This document shows positions 35,135-43,310 of a DNA stretch of 64,000 nucleotides, in pieces; the stretch's first letter is position 1, and each line of letters begins with the position of its first letter. Under the pieces are notes generated by a model that had not been told where the DNA came from, did not search any database, and worked only from the letters and a program-made list of their open reading frames with translations. The position numbers and the translations under genes were made by a program. The stretch spans positions 1 to 64,000 of the forward strand of contig CAWJGF010000016.1 in NCBI GenBank assembly GCA_963842335.1. The letters are read 5' to 3'. Origin of the DNA: PALSA-600 sp963842335 (GTDB lineage: Bacteria > Actinomycetota > Thermoleophilia > Gaiellales > Gaiellaceae).

Positions 35135-35212
35135 AAGCGCGACCTCCGCACGCGCCGCCCAGACGACCTGGGAAGCCTCCGAGGATTCTCGACGGACTCC
35201 CGCAGGGTCTCG

Positions 35213-35827
35213 CTAGGCCTGGCGAGCGGTTGGCGCGAGTCGTTCGGCGCGGTCTTTGATGCCGCGAAGCATCCTTCGCTCCATTAGGAGGGAGCCCGGC
35301 TCCATTGGCAGCATCCCAACGCGCGCGGCGAGCGTCGGCAGGCGGAAGCGATTGCGGCTGATCAGCCGCGTGGCGCCGTTGCTCTCCTCCAGCAGAAACG
35401 CCCAGACCCAGTTGCCATCCTCCGAGCGCCACGCGAGCACGTGCTCGGGTTCAACCCGCGCGAGTCGCATCTGGTTGGCCCCGAGGCCGATCGTGTCGCC
35501 CACCTCAGGATGCTGGAACTCCGGCAGGACGCGGTCGACACTATGCATGTCAAGGCCGAACAAGTTCTCGATCCAGTCATACGTGTAAGCGCCGCCACGC
35601 GGCGACGGACCCATCTGCGCAAGCCACGGCCAGACCGAGGCGACCGGCGCATCAATCGTGATGGCACGCGTCGAAATTCCATCCGCGTCCTCTAGGAGCT
35701 CATCCCCTGGAAGACGCGATCTGGCCTCTTCGCTAGTCGCCCCCCAGGTGAGGATGGGTCGACGGCAGAGTGAATAGAGGAAGCCGAGCGACGCGAGCAC
35801 CATAAGGACGGACGTGCGCGGCCTCAT
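35213..35827 (-). CDS. SRPBCC-like protein with N-terminal hydrophobic segment
   Basis: A 204-residue protein: a hydrophobic N-terminus (MRPRTSVLMVLASLGFLYSL), then a helix-grip-like domain (ITIDAPVASVWPWLAQMGPSPRGGAYTYDWIENLFGLDMHSVDRVLPEF... GDTIGLG... HVLAWRSEDGNWVWAFLLEE). The WPWLxQMG and AYTYDWIENL segments are typical of a common actinobacterial SRPBCC group. The ligand is unknown. The ATG overlaps the stop of the upstream gene (ATGA). It is the last gene of a four-gene leftward operon. Confidence 0.75.
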   Translation of the reverse strand: MRPRTSVLMVLASLGFLYSLCRRPILTWGATSEEARSRLPGDELLEDADGISTRAITIDAPVASVWPWLAQMGPSPRGGAYTYDWIENLFGLDMHSVDRVLPEFQHPEVGDTIGLGANQMRLARVEPEHVLAWRSEDGNWVWAFLLEESNGATRLISRNRFRLPTLAARVGMLPMEPGSLLMERRMLRGIKDRAERLAPTARQA

Positions 35828-36381
35828 CGCTCCGCCACCACGATCCCAGCATGCCAACCCGGAGCGCGCCCACCCTGCGGGAAACGAATCGACTCGGCGT
35901 CCAGGCCACTGCGTGCAATGAGCCACGAGACAAACGAGTTCGAGTTCCACATCTCGCCCGCACCCAGTTCGTCACGGCCCCACACGGGTGTCGGTACGAC
36001 GGACACTAGGTCGAGCAGTCGCCGCGACAAGACCGGATCGTCCGTTAGTCGTTGTGGGCTTTCGACGGCTTCTGCGAGGTCGGGGATTACCCCATTGCGC
36101 CAGACACGCAGCTCGTATCGAAAGATCCGGAAGCGTTTCGCCCAGCGGGTGCCGACGGCTCCTTGGGCAACGACGCCACGCTCCGAGGCATCGCCGCGTT
36201 GGACTGGCGCCTGCTCGATCACGTACCGTCCTTCGGGCACGCCTACCACGAGGCCTGAGTGATAGAGGTCGCGGGGCGCGCGCCGCTCGAGGCGAGCCGC
36301 TACGGCTTCGAAGATCTTTCCGTTCAGTCGGACTGAATGACCGCCCGCCCCCAATGGCAGCCAGTAGAGGTCGACGGCCAT
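35824..36381 (-). CDS. Conserved protein, possibly permuted papain-like fold
   Basis: A 185-residue protein of unknown function. It opens with VDLYWLPLGAGGHSVRLNGK, has a LYHSGLVVGVPEGRYVIEQAPV segment and ends with MWNSNSFVSWLIARSGLD... APGWHAGIVVAER. The order His-x-Gly-(I/L/V) followed by a helix with N-S-x-S is reminiscent of circularly permuted papain-like (NlpC/P60, LRAT-like) enzymes, but the expected Cys is Ser or Asn here. I would not claim peptidase activity. It starts at ATG 36381, seven bases after the DUF5661 gene. Confidence 0.6.
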   Translation of the reverse strand: MAVDLYWLPLGAGGHSVRLNGKIFEAVAARLERRAPRDLYHSGLVVGVPEGRYVIEQAPVQRGDASERGVVAQGAVGTRWAKRFRIFRYELRVWRNGVIPDLAEAVESPQRLTDDPVLSRRLLDLVSVVPTPVWGRDELGAGEMWNSNSFVSWLIARSGLDAESIRFPQGGRAPGWHAGIVVAER

Positions 36382-36388
36382 TGGATCG

Positions 36389-36676
36389 CTACTCCGCTCC
36401 GGTAGCGGCCTGCTCAGCCTCGGTTTCCATTCGGGCGAGTCGGGTGTAGTAGTCGGAAAACTCATTTAGGTGTGCGAGCGCGATCTTGCCGGTGACAACC
36501 GGATCATCGTCCGTCACATTGGTGATCGCATTGTCGAGCCCGTGCTCCAGTTCGACATCCATCCCCATGCGGAACTGCTCGACGTCGAACGGAGCATTGT
36601 TCCAGTCGATGCCAATCTCCTCGCCTACATGCTGCGCCTCATGATTGGTGAACGTCTTCCTCTTGCGATCCATCAT
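36389..36676 (-). CDS. DUF5661-like protein
   Basis: A 95-residue protein with the strongly conserved core IGIDWNNAPFDVEQFRMGMDVELEHG and TNVTDDDPVVTGKIALAHLNEFSDYYTRLARME of DUF5661-type proteins. It is all-helical and acidic; the function is unknown. Two tandem ATG codons (36676 and 36673) are possible starts, the first overlapping the stop of the upstream gene. Confidence 0.78.
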   Translation of the reverse strand: MMDRKRKTFTNHEAQHVGEEIGIDWNNAPFDVEQFRMGMDVELEHGLDNAITNVTDDDPVVTGKIALAHLNEFSDYYTRLARMETEAEQAATGAE

Positions 36677-36975
36677 CCGCCACCTTTCTTTGCCAAAGCC
36701 ACCTGAACCGTTAGCCAACGGCGCTCTTCGTGAAGACGCTGTCGGGCCTGTCGAAGCTCCTTCGGCGCGAACACCTTCATCAACGTCGTCGCGGTAAGCG
36801 CAACGTCTGCAGCCGTGAGCGCTCTATCCCAGATCTCAAGCAGCTCCTCAGGTAAAGACCGTCCTCCGAGGCGCGGCCGGGGCGTCGAGACGAGCCGCGG
36901 CGACTCCGGGCGGGTCCGAATCGGGCCCTCCACGAGAGCGACAACTTCCAGCGGCTCGGACGCAAGTGCCGACAT
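36673..36975 (-). CDS. Hypothetical protein, first gene of a four-gene operon
   Basis: A 100-residue protein that I do not recognise. The C-terminal half is helical and basic (LPEELLEIWDRALTAADVALTATTLMKVFAPKELRQARQRLHEER). GGGAGAGG lies upstream of the ATG. The stop TGA overlaps the next start. Its position as the first gene before DUF5661 suggests a shared role. Confidence 0.6.
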   Translation of the reverse strand: MSALASEPLEVVALVEGPIRTRPESPRLVSTPRPRLGGRSLPEELLEIWDRALTAADVALTATTLMKVFAPKELRQARQRLHEERRWLTVQVALAKKGGG

Positions 36976-37081
36976 TGACGCCTCTCCCTTCTGGTTGCTT
37001 CTACCTCCAGTCTGCGACGGTCGCTAGGGCCCTGCCATCGGTGACGGCCCGACTCCGGATACGGCGTTCTACGGAGTGCGG

Positions 37082-39733
37082 CTACCAGGTCTTGAGCGTT
37101 TCCCTGGGCTGAGGCAGTCCGATTCGCACCCGTGCATCCACGATGACGCAACCGCTGGGCCCAGCGAAGACAGGGTTCAGGTCGAGCTCCAACACCTCTG
37201 GAAGATCCTCCGCAAGCTGAGAGACACGAAGCAGGAGATCCTCGACGGCTTCCCTGTCAGCAGGAGCTGCCCCCCGAAAGCCGGCGAGCAGTTTGCCGGC
37301 TTTCCCGGTGTGGGCGAGTTCCTGTGCGTCGTAGTCGGTCAAGGGCGCGAGTCGGAAGCCAGCGTCGCCGATCAGCTCGGCGAGCGTGCCACCCGGTCCG
37401 AGAGCAATGAGCGGGCCGAACACAGGGTCTTGAACGGCGCCGACGAGAACTTCAACTCCACTTCGCACCATCGGCTGGATGAGAAGAGGCGCGCCGATTC
37501 TCTGTGCAGCTTCGCGGACAGCGTCGGAGTCTCGAAGGTCAATTGCAACGCCTCCGCTTTCGGTCTTGTGCACGCCCGCTTGCGCAGTCTTGACAACAAC
37601 GGGATAGCCGATTTCGTCCGCGGTCATGACTGCTTCCTCCACGGTCGCGACAGACCACTCGGAAACGAGCGGCAATCCGTAAGCCGCGAGGAGTCGGCGC
37701 GTGAGATCGGGATCGAGCCAGCCTTCGGAATTGGCTTCGACGAGCTTGCGCACGGCTCGTCGGTCGATGTCTCTGAAGATCGGAGTGCGACCCTGAGGCC
37801 TTCTCAGCCACTCGGTACGCTCCGCCGCACGTCCAAGTGCATGTGCCGCAGACTCCGGGAACGAGAACGGAGCAACAACTCCCGAGAGCAGCTGGGCCGG
37901 CGTTCCATCCGCGCTGATCACGCAGGCCAATACAGGCTTCTCCGCGTCCCCTGCGTTCTCAACGGCGCGGACGATCGCGGATGCGACCTCGTCGGCGCCG
38001 GCCACCACCGGAGGGACGAACAACGCGATAACGGCGTCGACGGTGTGATCGCAGAGCAGGAGCGGCAGCGCGTCCGCGTACGTCGAGGCCAGAGCTGAAC
38101 CCAGCATGTCGACTGGGTTCGTGACGCTCGCCTCTCGTGGGAGAATCGACTCGAGGCGTTCGAGCGTCTTGCTCGAGAGCTCGGACAGCGAGAGACCCGC
38201 GGCCTCACAAGCGTCCGCGCAGAGGATGCCCAGGCCGCCGGCGTTCGTCAGGATCGCGACGTGGTTGCCGCGCGGAAGAGGCTGTGTCGAAAGCAGGCTG
38301 GTCAGATCAAGCAACTCTTCGAGACTGTCTGCCCGCAAAACGCCTGCCTGGTGGAACAACGCATCGACCGCCGCCTCCGACCCTGCAAGCGCTGCGGTAT
38401 GCGAGCTGGCCGCACGAGCGCCGGCTGCTGTGCGGCCGGCCTTCATGGCCACAATCGGCTTCTTGCGAGCTACGCGGCGAGCGAGACGACCGAACTTGCG
38501 CGGATTTCCGAAGGATTCGAGGTAGAGCAGAACGACATCGGTGTTTGCGTCATCCTCCCAGTACTCGAGCAGGTCGTTAGACGAAACGTCTGCCTTGTTG
38601 CCAATCGAAACGAAAGCGGAGAGGCCCAGTCCCCGCTCCGCAGCGCGCTCCAACAACGCAAGACCGAGGGCACCGCTCTGCGACGAGAAGCCAACCCTGC
38701 CCGCCGGTAGCGACCTCGGGCCGAAGGTGGCGTTGAGCCGCGATGCTGAAACCGCAATTCCAAGACAATTGGGACCGAGCAGGCGCGCGCCGCTTGCGCG
38801 CACCAATTCGACCAAGCGTTCCTGACGTTCTCGTCCGGCCGGCCCGGTCTCCGCGAAACCTGCCGAAATAACGCAGAGAGCCCGTACACCTGCGAGAAGC
38901 GCCTCGGCTACGGCTTCGAGCACGGTTTCGCCCGGGAGACACACAATGGCGAGATCGACCGGCTCGCCAATCTGGGCCACTGACTCGTACGCGCGAACCC
39001 CTGCAACCGAGCCGCCCGAGCGATTCACCGGATATGCGGCGCCGACGAAGTCGCCGCGCAGGATGTTCCGGAAGAGCTCGCCACCGATTGACCCGGTACG
39101 CGGCGACGCACCGATCACAGCGACATTATCCGGCGAGAAGAACGGTTTCAGGGACGCCGCGACTGCGACGTGATCGCGCTCATCGATACGGGAGACGAGC
39201 GTGTCGGTCGAGGCGAGTCGAAGGCGAACCTCGGTGGTTCCACTCTCGGTGGTCCGTGAAGTCTGGAAGCCGGCCTCCGCAAAGACCCGGAGCATGGCGC
39301 CGTTGTCAGGCATCACCTCAGCGAGGAATTCCTCGACGCCGACCAAGCCGGCGAGCGCGGCCAGTCGTTCGAGCATGCGCGTCGCGATCCCTCGTCCCTG
39401 CAGCTCGTCGGCAACCGCAAACGCCACTTCCGCGATTCCCGCATTTCTGAGGCGTGCATAGGTCGCAAGAGCCGCGATCCGTTCGCCGTCCATTCCGACG
39501 AGCGCGCCGCGCTCGGTCCAGTCTGGCTCGAGCATGGGCGCGACTAGTCGCTCGTCGACGGTGGGGTGCCCGTGGAAGCGGAGATAGAGGCTCCGATCGG
39601 ACAAGCCGCGGAAGAAGTCGAGCAGCGCCGGCGCGTCTTCGAGCCGGGGTGAACGGAAGCGCATGGTCGAGCCGTCGCGTAGAACGACGTCGGATACGGC
39701 CTGAACCGGCGAAACGGGTGCGGATCTCCCCAT
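37082..39733 (-). CDS. GNAT acetyltransferase fused to ADP-forming acyl-CoA synthetase (Pat-like)
   Basis: An 883-residue protein. The GNAT domain comes first (about 15-175; acetyl-CoA loop ADELQGRGIATRMLERL). It is followed by CoA-binding (VAVIGASPRTGSIGG), succinyl-CoA ligase-like (GPNCLGI, SQSGALG) and C-terminal ATP-grasp (YPVVVKTAQAGVHKTESGGV) regions. The phosphorylatable His of ADP-forming acetyl-CoA synthetases is kept (SSHTAALAGSE), whereas it is lost in enteric Pat, so it might be a ligase, a protein lysine acetyltransferase, or both. It starts 26 bases after the GAPDH stop on the same strand, consistent with central-metabolism control. Confidence 0.88.
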   Translation of the reverse strand: MGRSAPVSPVQAVSDVVLRDGSTMRFRSPRLEDAPALLDFFRGLSDRSLYLRFHGHPTVDERLVAPMLEPDWTERGALVGMDGERIAALATYARLRNAGIAEVAFAVADELQGRGIATRMLERLAALAGLVGVEEFLAEVMPDNGAMLRVFAEAGFQTSRTTESGTTEVRLRLASTDTLVSRIDERDHVAVAASLKPFFSPDNVAVIGASPRTGSIGGELFRNILRGDFVGAAYPVNRSGGSVAGVRAYESVAQIGEPVDLAIVCLPGETVLEAVAEALLAGVRALCVISAGFAETGPAGRERQERLVELVRASGARLLGPNCLGIAVSASRLNATFGPRSLPAGRVGFSSQSGALGLALLERAAERGLGLSAFVSIGNKADVSSNDLLEYWEDDANTDVVLLYLESFGNPRKFGRLARRVARKKPIVAMKAGRTAAGARAASSHTAALAGSEAAVDALFHQAGVLRADSLEELLDLTSLLSTQPLPRGNHVAILTNAGGLGILCADACEAAGLSLSELSSKTLERLESILPREASVTNPVDMLGSALASTYADALPLLLCDHTVDAVIALFVPPVVAGADEVASAIVRAVENAGDAEKPVLACVISADGTPAQLLSGVVAPFSFPESAAHALGRAAERTEWLRRPQGRTPIFRDIDRRAVRKLVEANSEGWLDPDLTRRLLAAYGLPLVSEWSVATVEEAVMTADEIGYPVVVKTAQAGVHKTESGGVAIDLRDSDAVREAAQRIGAPLLIQPMVRSGVEVLVGAVQDPVFGPLIALGPGGTLAELIGDAGFRLAPLTDYDAQELAHTGKAGKLLAGFRGAAPADREAVEDLLLRVSQLAEDLPEVLELDLNPVFAGPSGCVIVDARVRIGLPQPRETLKTW

Positions 39734-39759
39734 GGAGAGAGTGTGGTTGCGCCCCTTTT

Positions 39760-40785
39760 TCACGCGAGCACTCCGACCTCGACAGTCAACCGCGTAGCGA
39801 GCTCGACCAGCCGGTTGGAATATCCCCACTCATTGTCGTACCACGCCACGACCTTGACCTGAGTGCCGTCGACGACACAGGTCAGCGGTGCATCGAAGAT
39901 CGCGGAATACGGCGACTTGACGATGTCGGAGGAAACGAGCGGCTCCTCGCTGTAGGCCAGAACGCCGGCCAGATCTCCCTGGTCTGCGTGCTCGGAAAAC
40001 AGCGCGTTGATCTCGTCAATCGACGTGGGTCTCCCGGCCTCGATGGTGAGATCTACGATCGAGCCGGTCGGGATAGGAGCACGAACGGCAAAGCCGTTCA
40101 ATTTGCCGGCGAGCTCGGGGATTACAAGGCCGATCGCCTTGGCAGCCCCTGTGGAGGTTGGAATCAGGTTCAGACCCGCTGCCCGAGCGCGCCGGAGATC
40201 CTTGTGCGGAAGGTCGATGAGCCTTTGGTCCGCCGTGTAGGCGTGAATGGTCGTCATCAACCCGTGACGGATGCCGACGTTCTCGTGAAGGACTTTTGCG
40301 ACCGGAGCGAGACAGTTCGTCGTGCACGACGCATTCGAGAGGACGTGATGCGACTCCGGCTCGTAGACCTTTTCGAAGTTCACTCCGAGGACGATCGTCG
40401 CGTCAACGTCTTTGGCCGGTGCTGACACGATCACCTTGCGTGCGCCGCTCTCGAGGTGCCTCCCTGCTTCCTCCCCCGAGCGAAAGCGTCCGGTCGCCTC
40501 GATCACGACTTCCGCGCCGAGCTCGCCCCACGGGAGCTTGCGGGGGTCTGGCTCCCCGAACACCGGGATCTCCGAATCGTCTACCCGAATGACTCCTTCG
40601 CCGACCTCGACTCGGCCGGGAAACCGACCGTAGACGGAGTCGTACTTGAGGAGATGGGCGAGGGCAGCGGGCTCGGCAAGATCGTTGATCCCGACCCACT
40701 CGACCCCTAGTTCGCGCTCATAGGCGGCGCGAAACGCCGCGCGGCCAACGCGCCCGAATCCGTTCATAGCGACCTTGGTACTCAT
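39760..40785 (-). CDS. gap: Glyceraldehyde-3-phosphate dehydrogenase
   Basis: A 341-residue type I GAPDH: NAD-binding NGFGRVGR (8-15), N34-D35 after the second strand, catalytic C154 in SNASCTTN and H181 in TIHAYTADQ, with the C-terminal AWYDNEWGYSNRLVEL. It converts glyceraldehyde-3-phosphate to 1,3-bisphosphoglycerate. The ATG at 40785 has GAGGAGGGA upstream. No pgk or tpi follows; instead a GNAT-acyl-CoA synthetase gene is next, so this may be a second, non-operonic GAPDH. Confidence 0.95.
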   Translation of the reverse strand: MSTKVAMNGFGRVGRAAFRAAYERELGVEWVGINDLAEPAALAHLLKYDSVYGRFPGRVEVGEGVIRVDDSEIPVFGEPDPRKLPWGELGAEVVIEATGRFRSGEEAGRHLESGARKVIVSAPAKDVDATIVLGVNFEKVYEPESHHVLSNASCTTNCLAPVAKVLHENVGIRHGLMTTIHAYTADQRLIDLPHKDLRRARAAGLNLIPTSTGAAKAIGLVIPELAGKLNGFAVRAPIPTGSIVDLTIEAGRPTSIDEINALFSEHADQGDLAGVLAYSEEPLVSSDIVKSPYSAIFDAPLTCVVDGTQVKVVAWYDNEWGYSNRLVELATRLTVEVGVLA

Positions 40786-40901
40786 CTGTCCCTCCTCGTT
40801 GGCGTGGCGTCCGTTGAACTCGAAGTCTTCGCCTGGCGTCCCCCACAACACATCCGCAAGCTCACCGAAAACGCGTGCGGGAAAGGCGCAACGTCAAGAC
40901 A

Positions 40902-40927
40902 GAGGCCCGCAACGAGGTGCGGGCCTC
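40902..40927 (-). terminator. Terminator after the alcohol dehydrogenase gene
   Basis: A 9-bp perfect stem (40902-40910 with 40919-40927) with an eight-base loop lies 28 bases beyond the dehydrogenase stop and is followed on the minus strand by TGTCTTG. It separates that gene from gap. Confidence 0.7.
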
Positions 40928-40955
40928 TACAACCCAGCCGCGTGACTGGTTTCGT

Positions 40956-42050
40956 TTACGTCAAGACGGTTTCGAGTTGCTCCACGCGGTTGGGATTGCG
41001 AACCGCATGTTCGCCCTCGAGCACGACTTTGAGGGCGTCGGTCTCGGCAGCGGCGCCGAAGGTGTCATACGCTTCGAGCGTCTCGTCGAGCGCGAAGTGA
41101 TGCGTCGCAAACGGCGTCGCATCGAGGCGCCCTTCGGCGATCAGCTGCAGAAGCCGCGGAGTCGTAAACGTGTCCACGAGACCGGTCGTGATCGTGATGT
41201 CCTTGATCCACAGGGTCTCGAGGTGGAGCGTTGCGGAGTGCCCGTGAACTCCAACGTTCGCGACGTGCCCGCCGGGTCGGACGATCGCTGTACAGAGCTC
41301 GAACGTCTCAGGGACACCAACGGCCTCGACCGCGACGTCTGCACCCAGGCCGTGAGTGAGCTCCTGGATCATCGCGACCGCATCCTCGCGACCGTTGTTA
41401 ATCGTCACGTCTGCGCCGAAGACCCGCGCCTTCTCGAGTCGCGAGTCGGCGAGGTCGATCGCAACGATGCGTGCCGGCGTGTAGAGCTTCGCCGTCATGA
41501 TCGTGGCGAGGCCGATCGGGCCGGCCCCGACGATGACGACGGTATCGCCGGCGTCGACCTTCCCGTTCAGGACGCCGACCTCGTAGGCAGTCGGCAGGAT
41601 GTCCGCAAGGAACAGGACTTGCTCGTCCGAGAGCCCCTCGGGCACCTTGTAGACCGACGTGTCGACGAAGGGCACGCGCGCGTACTCCGCCTGGAGCCCG
41701 TCGATCAGGTGGCCGAAGATCCAGCCTCCGCCGCCTGTGCAAAGACCGTAGTGAGCTTCCTTGCAGAATCGGCATCTCCCGCAGGACGTGATGCACGACA
41801 CAAGGACGCGGTCGCCCTCGGCAAACGTGCTCACCGCGGCGCCAGTCTCGACGATTGTCCCGACCGCTTCGTGACCCAGCACCGTCCCGGGAGTCACCTC
41901 GGGAACGTCGCCTTTCAGGATGTGCAGATCGGTGCCGCAGATGGTCGAGGAGTCGATGCGGACAATCGCATCGCTTGGATCGACGATCACGGGATCCGCC
42001 TTGGTGTCCCAGACCTTTTCGCCTGGGCCGTCATAGATGAGGGCTTTCAT
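40956..42050 (-). CDS. Zinc-dependent alcohol dehydrogenase
   Basis: A 364-residue medium-chain dehydrogenase: catalytic zinc ligands C38, H60 and E61 (STICGTD, VLGHEAVG), structural zinc C90, C93, C96 and C104, and Rossmann motif VGAGPIGLATIM. It is close in pattern to the NAD-dependent alcohol/formaldehyde dehydrogenase branch with an aspartate-ending second strand (AIDLADSR). GGAGG precedes the ATG. It forms a pair with the small Cys-rich gene 15 bases upstream. Confidence 0.92.
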   Translation of the reverse strand: MKALIYDGPGEKVWDTKADPVIVDPSDAIVRIDSSTICGTDLHILKGDVPEVTPGTVLGHEAVGTIVETGAAVSTFAEGDRVLVSCITSCGRCRFCKEAHYGLCTGGGGWIFGHLIDGLQAEYARVPFVDTSVYKVPEGLSDEQVLFLADILPTAYEVGVLNGKVDAGDTVVIVGAGPIGLATIMTAKLYTPARIVAIDLADSRLEKARVFGADVTINNGREDAVAMIQELTHGLGADVAVEAVGVPETFELCTAIVRPGGHVANVGVHGHSATLHLETLWIKDITITTGLVDTFTTPRLLQLIAEGRLDATPFATHHFALDETLEAYDTFGAAAETDALKVVLEGEHAVRNPNRVEQLETVLT

Positions 42051-42065
42051 TGCAGACCTCCTTCG

Positions 42066-42296
42066 CTAGAGCTCGTAGCCAATGCGACGAGAGAACTCGC
42101 GGTGCGCCGCCTCGGCCTCGCAGCGATCCCGTGCCGCCAAATCGGACCGACGTAGCTCCACGCCCAAGCGCTCGATCAGGCAACCCCCCGCTGCGACGGC
42201 CCCGCCGGACTCCCAGAAGGCGCACCGCTCGCCGGTGCAAGGCTCGGTGGCCCCTTGGGCTAGGTGAAGCGTGCAATTCAATCCGATCTGGCTCAT
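42066..42296 (-). CDS. Small Cys-rich conserved protein
   Basis: A 76-residue protein with four cysteines in the N-terminal half (NCTLHL, PCTGERCAFWESGG, GGCLIERL), a possible zinc or Fe-S site, and a helical C-terminus. I recall similar CPFWEPGGAV-type small proteins in actinobacteria but no assigned function. It is cotranscribed with the alcohol dehydrogenase. Confidence 0.62.
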   Translation of the reverse strand: MSQIGLNCTLHLAQGATEPCTGERCAFWESGGAVAAGGCLIERLGVELRRSDLAARDRCEAEAAHREFSRRIGYEL

Positions 42297-42386
42297 GACT
42301 CCAGTTTCCGGCGCAAGTGCTCGCCCGGCATCCGCGCCCTGCCCGAATCTCGGTGCGGGCTTCTACTGAAAGCGTCCGCAAAAGGG

Positions 42387-42462
42387 AACCGCTCCCGACG
42401 AAGCGGGAGCGGTTCGGGGAGTTGGGCCGGCGCCTGTCTCGGAAACCACCGGGCGCCGGCCC
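42387..42462 (-). terminator. Two strong hairpins after the membrane-protein gene
   Basis: Two perfect 11-bp stems lie in tandem: 42387-42397 with 42404-42414 (six-base loop), and 42424-42434 with 42452-42462 (17-base loop). They directly follow, on the minus strand, the stop at 42477 and probably end its transcript. There is no long T-run. Confidence 0.6.
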
Positions 42463-42476
42463 GGCTTGTGCCGCGT

Positions 42477-43160
42477 CTAGATCGAGTGCACGGCGACTTG
42501 CTTGCGATGCAGGGCTGCGAAGGCCAGGACGATGAAGCCGATCCCGCTAAGCAGCAGCGCGACGCCGACGACGATCCCGAACAATCCGAGCCTGTCGGCC
42601 ATGTAGGACGTGTTCAGGGCGGTTGTCAGCGCGGTCTCGGTGACCCAGAGATTGCGGACGCCGTTTGCGACCGGCTGCTTGCTCGCCTGGTCGATCAGGG
42701 CGTACGCGGGGTTGTCCGTGCCGCCGCCCACTGCGAGCTGGGCCTTTGGAGTGTTCGGCTTGGCCGTGAAGCGGCCCATCTGGGCGTACGTGTAGCCACC
42801 AGTGGCCTCGAGCGCGTGGATTCGCATGTAGCTCGCGAACGCCCGTGCCCTCGGGCCGCTGTTGATCGCTTTGCCCGCGACCGAAACGGTCGGCATGTTG
42901 GCGACGTTGATGAGGCCTGCCTCTTTGGCTTCCTTGGCGATCAAGGCCGGAGTCATATCGGCGCTGCCGACAATCTTCTCCTGCTTGAGGCTGTCCGTGA
43001 CCGTTGCACGGCCGCTGAAGCCCATGACGATTGCCGCGACGCCGAATGCGACGAGGACCGCGCCTGCGCCGAAGCCGCCCCACTCGAAGAGCTTCCGAGC
43101 GAGATCGCTCCTCTGGCGAACTGTCTTTGTTGCACGATTTTCAGCTGTGATGGTGCTCAT
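42477..43160 (-). CDS. Two-segment membrane protein
   Basis: A 227-residue protein with membrane segments near 32-50 (GAGAVLVAFGVAAIVMG) and 190-215 (GLFGIVVGVALLLSGIGFIVLAF) and an extracytoplasmic domain between them (VTDSLKQEKIVGSADMTP... AFASYMRIHALEATGGYTYAQMGRF). I believe similar proteins are common in actinobacteria, but none has a function I know. ATG at 43160 follows GGAGGCAGG. It is divergent from the sensor kinase gene and shares its ~150-base promoter region. Confidence 0.72.
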   Translation of the reverse strand: MSTITAENRATKTVRQRSDLARKLFEWGGFGAGAVLVAFGVAAIVMGFSGRATVTDSLKQEKIVGSADMTPALIAKEAKEAGLINVANMPTVSVAGKAINSGPRARAFASYMRIHALEATGGYTYAQMGRFTAKPNTPKAQLAVGGGTDNPAYALIDQASKQPVANGVRNLWVTETALTTALNTSYMADRLGLFGIVVGVALLLSGIGFIVLAFAALHRKQVAVHSI

Positions 43161-43310
43161 TTCCTGCCTCCAGTCCTCTGGTGGTGGTTCCGGTTGCTCC
43201 GAAGTCAAGCCCACCCGCTATGACACGCCATCCGCTCCGAGCCGCCGACCGACTGGGGGCCTTCCGTGCTCTCATTGCGGCTTTCTACTGAGCCTGCGAG
43301 CATTCGACCG

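Noticed and set aside
37082..39829. Upstream start of the GNAT-ligase protein at 39829
   Set aside because: The extra 32 residues overlap the GAPDH 3' end and have no domain character; ATG at 39733 is after the GAPDH stop.
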